A stretch of 20,463 bases of DNA from positions 1 to 20,463 of the IMG/VR virus record IMGVR_UViG_3300018416_000150; one strand, given 5' to 3'. The notes beneath the pieces were generated by a model. The model ran no database searches and was not told where the DNA came from. It worked only from the letters and a program-made list of their open reading frames with translations. This document shows positions 1 to 7,257 of this stretch, one piece after another. The stretch is from a virus. The number at the start of each line of letters is the position of its first letter. Positions within the stretch are counted from its first letter, which is position 1. The position numbers were made by a program, and so were the translations under genes.

Positions 1-621
1 ACAGAAAGAATGCGTATTGATTCTACTGGAGATATACGATTTGGACATACTGGTGCTTATATAGCAGCAGATGAAGTTTACACTTTTTATAATCAACAAA
101 AAGGAAGAACAATTTCAATTGCTACAGCTGGTAATGCAAGTCATTATGGTATAGATATGTGGAACCAAGTAGGAGGTTCTTGTAATCAAATGCTGTTTAG
201 AGGTGGTGGTTCAGGAGCAGCAACAGGTTCAATAACCTCAACAGGTAATAATGCTACTCAATTTAATACTTCTTCTGATTACAGACTAAAAGAAAACGTA
301 GACTACACATGGGATGCCCTAACAAGATTGAATCAACTTAAACCTTGTAGATTTAACTGGATAGATGATGATACAAATACTTTAGAAGATGGTTTCTTAG
401 CTCACGAAGTTTCAAGCGTTGTACCAAATGCAGTCACAGGAGAAAAAGACGCTGTATATACAGAAGAAGAAGCAGCTTCTGAAATGTATATAAACGCAGG
501 TGATATAAAAAGACAACAATTAGATAATAGTAAATTAGTTCCTTTACTGGTTAAAGCAATCCAAGAACAACAAGAACAAATAGAAGAATTAAAAAGCGAG
601 ATTGAGGCACTTAAGTCTTAG
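1..621 (+). CDS. Tail fibre or appendage protein, C-terminal part with S74 intramolecular chaperone (5' truncated by window)
   Basis: The reading frame is open to base 1, so the gene begins upstream; the ATG at 10 is probably internal. The last ~120 residues form a typical peptidase S74 / intramolecular chaperone domain: SSDYRLKEN (Ser-Asp plus Lys, the family's autocleavage site), then a proline/tryptophan-rich core with DGFLAHEV, then the conserved LVPLLVKAIQE helix leading into a Q/E-rich coiled coil. In this family the domain helps a beta-helical fibre trimerise and then cuts itself off just before the serine. The upstream part (GDIRFGHTG, glycine and serine rich) looks like fibre shaft or tip. 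It lies directly before gene 14, so it may be a tail fibre or a neck-attached appendage. Family call is strong; which fibre it is cannot be told. Confidence 0.85.
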   Translation, partial: TERMRIDSTGDIRFGHTGAYIAADEVYTFYNQQKGRTISIATAGNASHYGIDMWNQVGGSCNQMLFRGGGSGAATGSITSTGNNATQFNTSSDYRLKENVDYTWDALTRLNQLKPCRFNWIDDDTNTLEDGFLAHEVSSVVPNAVTGEKDAVYTEEEAASEMYINAGDIKRQQLDNSKLVPLLVKAIQEQQEQIEELKSEIEALKS

Positions 622-665
622 TGCTATGATAATATTTTTAACTTAGGAGAAAATAGAGTAATAAT

Positions 666-1796
666 ATGGCCACGAATGTTTTCTTTAGTCAAGCAGTACA
701 GTCTGAACAAAATCTTGTAGAAGATTTAATTGTTGAGTCTTTACGAATGTATGGACATAATGTCTATTACTTACCTAGAAAAATAGTAAATGAAGATACT
801 ATTTTAGGTGATGCTGCTGACTCATCATTTGAAGATGCATATGAAGTAGAAATGTATCTAGAAGGTGTTGAAGGATTCGAAGGAGAAGGTGATCTTTATT
901 CTAAGTTTGGTGTAGAAGTAAGAGACACAGCTACTTTTATTATATCAAGAAGAAGTTGGGAAAGATTTGTTTCATTAGATGCTAATCTAGCAACAGGACT
1001 AAGACCAAATGAAGGTGATCTAATTTACTTTCCATTGTCAAAAAGTGTATTCGAAATTAAATTTGTAGAACACGAAAATCCTTTCTATCAATTAGGTAAG
1101 TTATATACATTCAAAATGACCTGTGATTTATTTGAATACTCAGGTGAAGATTTTGATACTAACATTGAAGCACTAGATACAGATTTAGAATTAGCACAAG
1201 CAGCTGCTATTACATTAACTTTAGCTGATACACCTACACTAAGAGACTTTGTTGTTGGTGAAACAATATCACAACAACTTACACCTACAGTCATTATAAC
1301 AGGTACAGTCTCAGCTTGGAGTGAAACTTCAAATAAACTTACAGTTTCAAACATCAAAACAAATGATACATCAGGTGATTATCAAACTTTTGCTGTTACT
1401 GATACTTCTGAAGGATACATTGAGATGGAAGATACATCAAGAGGTGATAAGATTATCATGCAGACAGGTCACTTTATTGATTTTGAAAACGGTACAGCGG
1501 GAGTTGAATTCCCAAGTTATATTACAGACGGATCTACAGGTACAGATAACATTAATCTAGAAGCAGGAACAGTAGTTGGTGATTTTGGTATATCATTAGA
1601 GACTGGTTCAGGTGATTCGTCAGCTTATGATAACATAGTTTTAGAAGATAGTCTAGCATCTAGAAGAAGTATTAACTCAATAGCATCAGAACAAGAATTA
1701 CCAACTGATCCTGGAGCATTTAACTTAGAAATAGAAACAGACGCTGACGGAATCATAGATTTCTCAGAAAGTAATCCATTCGGTGAGGCTACATAA
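666..1796 (+). CDS. gp14: Neck protein gp14 (head completion)
   Basis: T4 gp14-type neck protein, which with gp13 closes the filled head and forms the docking site for the tail. The first ~185 residues carry the family pattern: FFSQAVQSEQNLVEDLIVES, MYGHNVYYLPR, a long acidic stretch, then FIISRRSWERF and YFPLSKSVFEIKFVEHENPFYQLG. The C-terminus DFSESNPFGEAT also looks family-like. At 376 residues it is clearly longer than T4 gp14 (about 256); the extra length lies at about residues 190-350, a beta-rich, Ser/Thr/Gly/Asp-rich region with short repeated units (DNINLEAG, GISLETG, DNIVLED). A strong TTAGGAG lies at 643-649 but 16 nt from the ATG; a second weak AGAG at 655-658 is better spaced. 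The stop overlaps the gp15 start (TAATG). Confidence 0.9.
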   Translation: MATNVFFSQAVQSEQNLVEDLIVESLRMYGHNVYYLPRKIVNEDTILGDAADSSFEDAYEVEMYLEGVEGFEGEGDLYSKFGVEVRDTATFIISRRSWERFVSLDANLATGLRPNEGDLIYFPLSKSVFEIKFVEHENPFYQLGKLYTFKMTCDLFEYSGEDFDTNIEALDTDLELAQAAAITLTLADTPTLRDFVVGETISQQLTPTVIITGTVSAWSETSNKLTVSNIKTNDTSGDYQTFAVTDTSEGYIEMEDTSRGDKIIMQTGHFIDFENGTAGVEFPSYITDGSTGTDNINLEAGTVVGDFGISLETGSGDSSAYDNIVLEDSLASRRSINSIASEQELPTDPGAFNLEIETDADGIIDFSESNPFGEAT

Positions 1797-2617
1797 TGTT
1801 TGGAAATCATTTTTATCATTCATCTATTAAAAGAGCTGTCTCAGTATTTGGTACACTATTTAATAATATTAGTATTGTAAGACCTGGTGGTGAGACAATC
1901 AAAGTACCTCTAGCGTATGGTCCAAGACAGAAATGGATAGCTAGATTACAACAACAAGCATCTTTAGGTTTAGATGGTACAACAAGAACAGCTATAAGTT
2001 TACCAAGAATGGGTTTTGAATTAACATCTATAACTTATGATCCTACTAGAAAACTTACTAAAAAGACACAATACAAAAAAGCTGTAGCTAGTAATCCGCT
2101 ACAAATGCAATATCAATACGCTCCAGCACCTTATGATCTAGGATTCAGTCTAAGTGTATTAGTTAAAAATACAGATGATGGATTACAAATTATAGAACAA
2201 ATCATGCCCTTTTTCACACCAGACTATACTGTAACAATTCATACAGTACCAGACATGCAAGAAAAAAGAGATGTACCTATCATATTAGATAGTGTAACAC
2301 AAACAGACGAATATGAAGGTGACTATCAAACTAGATCAGTTTTAAGATATGATTTAGAGTTTACAATGAAGAACTATATCTATGGTCCAGTTACTAAATC
2401 TGATATCATTAGAGAAGTTAATGTTAGAACTTATTTAGAACCTGGTAGTGGTGAAATATCAAATGTTCTCACAGCAGGTAAAGTAAGTGAACAAACAGTA
2501 ACACCAAACCCACCTGATGCTGATCCAGACGAAACATTCACATATAACGAAACAACAAATTTCTTTGAACAACCAACATTAACTTATCAGGACGATAAAG
2601 ATAGCGATCCTAAATAA
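1796..2617 (+). CDS. gp15: Tail sheath stabiliser / tail completion protein gp15
   Basis: Matches T4 gp15 in length (273 versus about 272 residues) and in landmark segments: N-terminal MFGNHFYHSSIKRA, FGTLFNNI, IKVPLAYGPRQKW, then YQYAPAPYDLGFSLSVLVKNTDD and IEQIMPFFTPDYTV, and a C-terminal proline/acid-rich tail with FEQPTLTY. In T4 the gp15 hexamer caps the finished tail, contacts the last sheath ring and gp3, and connects to the gp13/gp14 neck. The start codon overlaps the gp14 stop by one base and has a GTGAGG ribosome site at 1783-1788, seven bases upstream. The two neck/tail joining proteins are therefore translated together. Confidence 0.92.
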   Translation: MFGNHFYHSSIKRAVSVFGTLFNNISIVRPGGETIKVPLAYGPRQKWIARLQQQASLGLDGTTRTAISLPRMGFELTSITYDPTRKLTKKTQYKKAVASNPLQMQYQYAPAPYDLGFSLSVLVKNTDDGLQIIEQIMPFFTPDYTVTIHTVPDMQEKRDVPIILDSVTQTDEYEGDYQTRSVLRYDLEFTMKNYIYGPVTKSDIIREVNVRTYLEPGSGEISNVLTAGKVSEQTVTPNPPDADPDETFTYNETTNFFEQPTLTYQDDKDSDPK

Positions 2618-2618
2618 G

Positions 2619-2626
2619 TATAAATA
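2619..2626 (+). promoter_or_regulatory. T4-type late promoter upstream of gene 16
   Basis: Perfect TATAAATA, the T4 late promoter core recognised by gp55-RNA polymerase. It begins two bases after the gp15 stop. Counting as in T4 (box at -13 to -6), transcription would start at about 2632, one base before the gene 16 ATG, giving an essentially leaderless transcript. Confidence 0.75.
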
Positions 2627-2632
2627 ATTATT

Positions 2633-3031
2633 ATGAGTAAAGTCGATCAAAAATTAGACGAACTTCTTGACATACAAGGAGAAATAGTACAAGTAGAAAA
2701 AAATCTACCTACGATATCATCTAATTCGCAAGATAAAGGTACTGATTACAAATATTCTAGAGAGATATTCTACAACCTTGTAGAAAGAGGTCAAGACGCT
2801 ATTGAAGGTATTTTAGATATAGCTAAAGAATCTGAACACCCTAGAGTATACGAAGTAGCAGGTCAACTGATCAAAACAGTAGGAGAAACAACAGAGAAAT
2901 TGATTGACTTACAAGCAAAGATGAAACAATTAGACAAAGATGATAATGTACCTGATAAAGTACAAAATAATCTATTTGTAGGTTCATCAGCTGAGTTACA
3001 AAAGTTGTTAAAACAAAATGCACAAGAATGA
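2633..3031 (+). CDS. gp16: Small terminase subunit gp16
   Basis: Position directly before the large terminase, size (132 residues; T4 gp16 is 164) and sequence fit the T4-like small terminase. This subunit assembles as a ring that recognises DNA and stimulates the gp17 ATPase at the start of packaging. Visible parts are a short N-terminal segment (VDQKLDELLDIQGE), a helical coiled-coil centre (EIFYNLVERGQDAIEGILDI, EHPRVYEVAGQLI and ETTEKLIDLQAKMKQL), and a C-terminal NNLFVGSSAELQKLL motif resembling the T4 segment ATVFMGSPTEL. The start has no Shine-Dalgarno sequence and sits just behind a late promoter. It overlaps gene 17 by 14 bases. Confidence 0.88.
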   Translation: MSKVDQKLDELLDIQGEIVQVEKNLPTISSNSQDKGTDYKYSREIFYNLVERGQDAIEGILDIAKESEHPRVYEVAGQLIKTVGETTEKLIDLQAKMKQLDKDDNVPDKVQNNLFVGSSAELQKLLKQNAQE

Positions 3032-4607
3032 AGGTTATCTAGGTAATATTAATGTCAAAAGAGCTGGCGTTCAGTCTCAATGGACAGAAGAAGAAATCTT
3101 AGAATACAAAAAGTGTATGGAAAATCCCATATACTTTATAGAGAATTATATCAAAATCATTTCACTAGATGAAGGTTTAGTACCTTTCAAATTATACGGA
3201 TATCAAGATGAGCTCATTACACACTTTGATGAGAATCGTTTTAGTATTGTATTAGCTTGTAGACAGTCAGGTAAATCAATAACAGCTTGTGCTTATCTAG
3301 TTTGGTATCTACTATTTCAACCAGAACAGACTATTGCTATCTTAGCAAACAAAGGTTCTACTGCTAGAGAAATGTTAGCTAGAATCACAACTATGTTAGA
3401 GCATGTACCTTTCTTTTTACAACCAGGTACTAAAGTTCTGAACAAAGGTTCGATTGAATTTGAAAATGATAGTAGAATCATAGCTTCAGCTACAGGTGCT
3501 AATTCTATTCGTGGTATGTCAGTTAATCTTCTATACTTAGATGAGTTTGCTTTCGTGGATAACGCTGAACAGTTTTATACATCAACATATCCTGTTGTTA
3601 CATCAGGTGGTAAATCAAAAGTTATCATTACATCTACAGCAAATGGTATAGGAAATATGTATCATAAACTTTATGAAGGTGCTGAACACGGTCAAAACGA
3701 ATATCAACCATTTACAGTTAATTGGTGGGATGTACCTGGTAGAGATGAGAAATGGAAAGAGTCTACAATAGCAAATACTTCTGAATTACAATTTGAACAA
3801 GAGTTCGGTAATTCATTCTTAGGTACAGGTAACACTTTGATCAATGCAAATACACTATTAGGATTACAAGGTAAAGATGCTTTGTGGTCAAGAGACAATG
3901 TTCATCTCTATCAAGAACCTAAACAAGATCATACTTATATCATGACAGTTGATGTAGCAAAAGGTAGAGGTCGAGATTATTCTACCTTTTCAATAATAGA
4001 TGTAACAGAAAAACCTTTCAAACAAGTTGGTATCTTTAGAGACAATATGATATCACCATTATTATACGCTGACATATTAGAAAAGTATGGTAAAATGTAT
4101 AATGAAGCACTGATTGTTATAGAAAATAACGATTCAGGACAAATTGTATGTAATAATTTGTACTATGACATAGAATATCCAAATGTATTTTTAGAATCTA
4201 CAGTCAAAGCATCTGGTGTAGGTGTAACTATGACTAGAAAAGTAAAACAAATTGGTTGTTCAACTCTTAAAGAGTTAATGGAAGAAAAAAAATTAATGGT
4301 TATAGACAAGTTTACTATAAGTGAATTAGTAACTTTTGTAGCAAAAGGACAGTCATACGAAGCTGATGGTGGTAATCATGATGATTTAGTTATGAATTTA
4401 GTGTTATTTTCATGGTTTGTAACGACACCTTACTTTCAAAGTTTAACAGATTTAGAACTAAAGAAAATGTTGTATGATGAACAACAACAAATGATTGAAG
4501 ATGATATGGTACCTTTTGGTATCATAGATGATGGACAACCTACAGAACAAACATACAAAGAGGGTGGAGATGTTTGGACTGTAGTGGATAATGTAAAAGT
4601 TTACTAA
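3018..4607 (+). CDS. gp17: Large terminase subunit gp17 (packaging ATPase and nuclease)
   Basis: The DNA-packaging motor and headful nuclease, docked on the portal during packaging. The N-terminal ATPase has Walker A ACRQSGKS (residues 80-87), Walker B LLYLDE with catalytic Glu (171-176) and the coupling motif TSTANG (205-210). The C-terminal RNase H-like nuclease shows VDVAKGRGRDYS (Asp 312), VIENND (Glu 369) and NHDDLVM (Asp 455/456), matching the three acidic metal-binding positions of T4 gp17. Length 529 is shorter than T4 (610), mostly at the ends. The ATG at 3018 lies inside gene 16 and has no clear ribosome site, which suggests translational coupling; the next in-frame Met (residue 34) would lose conserved sequence. 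Confidence 0.97.
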   Translation: MHKNEGYLGNINVKRAGVQSQWTEEEILEYKKCMENPIYFIENYIKIISLDEGLVPFKLYGYQDELITHFDENRFSIVLACRQSGKSITACAYLVWYLLFQPEQTIAILANKGSTAREMLARITTMLEHVPFFLQPGTKVLNKGSIEFENDSRIIASATGANSIRGMSVNLLYLDEFAFVDNAEQFYTSTYPVVTSGGKSKVIITSTANGIGNMYHKLYEGAEHGQNEYQPFTVNWWDVPGRDEKWKESTIANTSELQFEQEFGNSFLGTGNTLINANTLLGLQGKDALWSRDNVHLYQEPKQDHTYIMTVDVAKGRGRDYSTFSIIDVTEKPFKQVGIFRDNMISPLLYADILEKYGKMYNEALIVIENNDSGQIVCNNLYYDIEYPNVFLESTVKASGVGVTMTRKVKQIGCSTLKELMEEKKLMVIDKFTISELVTFVAKGQSYEADGGNHDDLVMNLVLFSWFVTTPYFQSLTDLELKKMLYDEQQQMIEDDMVPFGIIDDGQPTEQTYKEGGDVWTVVDNVKVY

Positions 4608-4609
4608 AT

Positions 4610-4617
4610 TATAAATA
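4610..4617 (+). promoter_or_regulatory. T4-type late promoter P1 upstream of gene 18
   Basis: Perfect TATAAATA followed by CT, starting three bases after the gene 17 stop. By T4 spacing the start would be near 4623, the first base pairs of the inverted repeat at 4622-4647. It is the upstream member of a pair of late promoters 42 bases apart in the same direction. Confidence 0.75.
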
Positions 4618-4621
4618 CTAG

Positions 4622-4647
4622 TTAATAAAGAGGAAACTCTTTGTTAA
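4622..4647 (+). repeat. Inverted repeat, 11-bp stem with GAAA loop, in gene 18 leader
   Basis: The arms 4622-4632 and 4637-4647 pair over 11 bp with a single G-T wobble and enclose a GAAA tetraloop (GNRA type, unusually stable). There is no T run after it, so it is not a normal intrinsic terminator. Its 5' arm begins at the predicted start of the P1 transcript, so it would be a 5'-terminal stem-loop of that RNA; such structures protect mRNA from 5'-end-dependent decay. The role is inference. Confidence 0.7.
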
Positions 4648-4651
4648 ACTT

Positions 4652-4659
4652 TATAAATA
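4652..4659 (+). promoter_or_regulatory. T4-type late promoter P2 upstream of gene 18
   Basis: A second perfect TATAAATA in the same gap. The predicted start is near 4665, inside the left edge of the 22-bp palindrome at 4663-4684 and about 37 bases before the gene 18 ATG. Tandem late promoters fit the high demand for sheath and tube protein. Confidence 0.75.
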
Positions 4660-4662
4660 ACG

Positions 4663-4684
4663 AATTTTATTTCGAAATAAAATT
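4663..4684 (+). repeat. Perfect 22-bp AT-rich palindrome and adjoining ribosome site of gene 18
   Basis: AATTTTATTTC and its exact complement meet with no spacer at 4673/4674. In RNA this could fold as a hairpin with a small loop placed immediately 5' of the strong TTAGGAG ribosome site at 4686-4692 (9 bases from the ATG). It could keep the ribosome site open, stabilise the RNA 5' end, or bind a dimeric protein as DNA. Only the symmetry is directly seen. Confidence 0.75.
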
Positions 4685-4701
4685 ATTAGGAGAAAACAAA
4701 C

Positions 4702-6714
4702 ATGGCATTTCAAGTTTCGCCTGGTGTACAGGTTCAAGAAATAGATGCTACTAATGTTATTCCTGCGGTCTCAAGTTCTACAGGAGCATATTGTGGTTAC
4801 TTTGGTTGGGGTCCAGCCGAAGAGGTTACTACAGTTACTTCTCAAAAAGGACTTGTTGACATATTCGGGGAGCCCGCTTCTACTAATATCGCTGCTGAGC
4901 ATTTTTACCCAGCTGCTTTATTCTTAGATTACGGGATTGACTTAAAAGTAGTTCGTATCGCGACTACCAATATGGTAAACGCGACAACAACAAGTGGACA
5001 GTCTTTGTTAATCAAAAACTTAACCCACTATAGAAATAATTACAACACTGGTTCTGCCGCTGTTGGTAATTATGGAGCAAGATGTGCTGGAGATTTAGGT
5101 AATTCACTTAAAATCCAGGTATGTGGTGGTGCTGACGCGTTTGCTGAAGCTGATGTTACAACAACTAATGGAACTTCTGCTTTAGACGGTACTTCAATCG
5201 AAGTTACTGCAGGGGAGAAATTCATAGTAGGTGACATTATAACAGCAATTGGTTCTGATACTACTAGATACAAAATATCAGCTATCGCTTTTGACTCAGG
5301 TTCTACCGGAGCCGCAACAGTTACAATTGCACAAGAAGATGATTCTACTCAAGGATTAACAGCCGCTGTTTCTAGTAGTGCTAATATATCTAGAGAGTGG
5401 GAATTTGCAAATCAATTCAACAAAGCACCTGGTACTTCTACTTACGCAAGTAGTAGAGCTAGTGCTGGTTCGAATGATGAAATGCATATCATAGTTCTTG
5501 ACGAAGACGGAGATTTCACTGGAACTCCAAACTCAGTTTTAGAAAGATTTGAAGCAGTATCAAAAGCTTCAGATGCTAAAGATGACTTCGGTGCAACTAA
5601 CTACTATGTTACTGTTATTGAAAACCAAAGTGAATATGTCTTCTGGTTGGATCATAGTTCTACTATGACATCAGCTGGTTCAGCCGCTGCAGGAGTCACA
5701 TTCGGTACAGGTACTTTACCAGATAATCTTTCATTTACCGATGGTTCAGATGGAAGACAACCTACAACTGGTCAAAAAATAACAGCTTGGGATACACACT
5801 TTGGTAGTGCAGATAATGAAGATATATCTTTACTTATCTCAGGATCTAATCAAGCAGATAACGGGAGTGGTAGTGTAGTTGAAACGAGAGCCGAAGCAAC
5901 AAGCTATTACAACCAATTAATGAATATCGCAGAAGACAGAAAAGATTGTGTCGTATTCTTTTCACCAATCAAATCAGATTGTGTTGACGCTGGAACATCA
6001 GCAGCAACAAATGTGAAGACTACTGCAGATACTCTAAACTCATCTAGTTACGCTTCAATGAGCAGTAACTGGTTATATATTTACGACAGGTACAATGACA
6101 GATATGCATGGGTACCAGACAACGGAGCAGTAGCAGGTCTATGTGCTAGAGCTGACTATACGAATGATGCATGGTTCTCACCAGCAGGATTCAACCGTGG
6201 TCAAATATTTGGTGTAACTAAATTAGCGTTTAACCCAACACAAGCTGATAGAGATACTCTATACAAAGCTAGGGTTAATCCTGTAGTTACATTCCCTGGA
6301 CAAGGAACATTATTATATGGAGATAAAACATTACTAAGCAATGCTGGTAGTGCGTTCTCAAGAATTAATGTTCGTAGATTGTTTATTGTGTTAGAGAAAG
6401 CGATTGCAACATCAGCTAAGTTCCAACTATTTGAATTTAACGATTCATTTACAAGAGCTAATTTCAGAGCAGCTGTTGAACCTTTCTTGCGTCAAGTACA
6501 AGGTAGACGAGGTATCTATGATTACCAAGTCATTTGTGACGAGACAAACAACACACCGGCAGTTATTGACTCATCTCAGTTTGTAGCTTCAATTTTTGTG
6601 AAGCCAGCTAGAAGTATCAATTTCATAACATTAACCTTTGTAGCATCTAGATCAGGTGTAGATTTCGAAGAACTCTACGGTCAACTCACAGGTGCAGCAG
6701 AATCATCAGTATAA
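4702..6714 (+). CDS. gp18: Tail sheath protein gp18
   Basis: Contractile tail sheath subunit, which polymerises around the gp19 tube and contracts at infection. The N-terminus (FQVSPGVQVQEID, then STGAYCGYFGWGPAEE and DIFGEP) and the C-terminal domain (FPGQGTLLYGDKTL, INVRRLFIVLEKAI, FVASIFVKPARSINFITLTF) are the typical core of T4-like sheaths; this C-terminal part makes the handshake contacts between subunits. The middle (about residues 130-330) is Ser/Thr/Ala/Gly rich and corresponds to the variable, surface-exposed domains. Its 670 residues compare with 659 in T4. It has a strong ribosome site (TTAGGAG) and two late promoters with structured leaders, and is followed 13 bases later by the tube gene. 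Confidence 0.96.
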   Translation: MAFQVSPGVQVQEIDATNVIPAVSSSTGAYCGYFGWGPAEEVTTVTSQKGLVDIFGEPASTNIAAEHFYPAALFLDYGIDLKVVRIATTNMVNATTTSGQSLLIKNLTHYRNNYNTGSAAVGNYGARCAGDLGNSLKIQVCGGADAFAEADVTTTNGTSALDGTSIEVTAGEKFIVGDIITAIGSDTTRYKISAIAFDSGSTGAATVTIAQEDDSTQGLTAAVSSSANISREWEFANQFNKAPGTSTYASSRASAGSNDEMHIIVLDEDGDFTGTPNSVLERFEAVSKASDAKDDFGATNYYVTVIENQSEYVFWLDHSSTMTSAGSAAAGVTFGTGTLPDNLSFTDGSDGRQPTTGQKITAWDTHFGSADNEDISLLISGSNQADNGSGSVVETRAEATSYYNQLMNIAEDRKDCVVFFSPIKSDCVDAGTSAATNVKTTADTLNSSSYASMSSNWLYIYDRYNDRYAWVPDNGAVAGLCARADYTNDAWFSPAGFNRGQIFGVTKLAFNPTQADRDTLYKARVNPVVTFPGQGTLLYGDKTLLSNAGSAFSRINVRRLFIVLEKAIATSAKFQLFEFNDSFTRANFRAAVEPFLRQVQGRRGIYDYQVICDETNNTPAVIDSSQFVASIFVKPARSINFITLTFVASRSGVDFEELYGQLTGAAESSV

Positions 6715-6727
6715 GGGGGTATAGAAA

Positions 6728-7225
6728 ATGGCAACAATTAACCAATTCAAAGCCAACTTAGTAGGTGCAGGTCCAAGAAATAACAGATTTGAGGTATTCA
6801 TACCTCGAACAGGTAGTAGAATACAGTTTTTGTGTAAAACTGCTGCTTTACCTGGACAAGTTATTGAACCTTTAGAAATGAAATACAAAGGTCTAACAGT
6901 TAAACTAGCGGGTGATAGAGTATTCGAAAACTGGACAGTAGGTATCTATAATGATACTGAATTCTCAGCTAGAACAGCTATAGAAGCTTGGATGGCTGAT
7001 ATTGTACCACTAGATTCTAGTGTTGGTCCAGTAGGATACGAATATATGGTCGATAAGGCTACTGTATCTCAGCTAGGTCGTGACGATTCAGTTATCGCAA
7101 CATATGAATTTTTCAATATGTGGCCAACTAACCTTGGAGCTATCGAATTAGATACTGAAGGTGGTGACGCTATTGAAGTCTTTGATGTTGAGTTCTGTTA
7201 CTCACATTTTGAAAGAACTCTATAA
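6728..7225 (+). CDS. gp19: Tail tube protein gp19
   Basis: Major tail tube subunit; stacked hexameric rings make the channel inside the sheath through which DNA leaves. Length 165 equals the T4 protein (163). Recognisable segments are FKANLVGAGPRNNRFEVFI, CKTAALPGQVIEP, GDRVFENWTVGIYND, IEAWMADI, and the C-terminal FFNMWPTNLGAIEL followed by IEVFDVEFCYSHFE. A strong AAGGGGG ribosome site lies at 6714-6719, about 8 bases before the ATG. It shares several of these landmarks with the protein at 13396-13956, indicating a common tube fold. The stop codon sits in the loop of a hairpin (7212-7236). Confidence 0.95.
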   Translation: MATINQFKANLVGAGPRNNRFEVFIPRTGSRIQFLCKTAALPGQVIEPLEMKYKGLTVKLAGDRVFENWTVGIYNDTEFSARTAIEAWMADIVPLDSSVGPVGYEYMVDKATVSQLGRDDSVIATYEFFNMWPTNLGAIELDTEGGDAIEVFDVEFCYSHFERTL

Positions 7226-7236
7226 AAGAGTCCTTT
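7212..7236 (+). terminator. Possible weak terminator or 3' hairpin at end of gene 19
   Basis: Arms 7212-7221 and 7227-7236 pair over 10 positions with one A-C mismatch, loop ATAAA, and the 3' arm ends in CCTTTT. The gene 19 stop codon lies in the loop and first stem bases. The T run is short and the stem imperfect, so it may be an attenuating terminator or an mRNA 3'-end protector separating tail genes from the gene 20 late promoter just downstream. Confidence 0.45.
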
Positions 7237-7244
7237 TGAAGGGA

Positions 7245-7252
7245 TATAAATA
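7245..7252 (+). promoter_or_regulatory. T4-type late promoter upstream of gene 20
   Basis: Perfect TATAAATA. T4 spacing places the start at 7258, exactly the A of the gene 20 ATG. The nearest purine-rich stretch (GAAGGG, 7238-7243) is 14 bases upstream of the ATG and would not be in this transcript. Confidence 0.75.
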
Positions 7253-7257
7253 TTAGT

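Noticed and set aside
4622-4647. Hairpin after gene 17 as an intrinsic terminator
   Set aside because: Strong stem but no T run follows; it fits better as a leader structure of the P1 late transcript.
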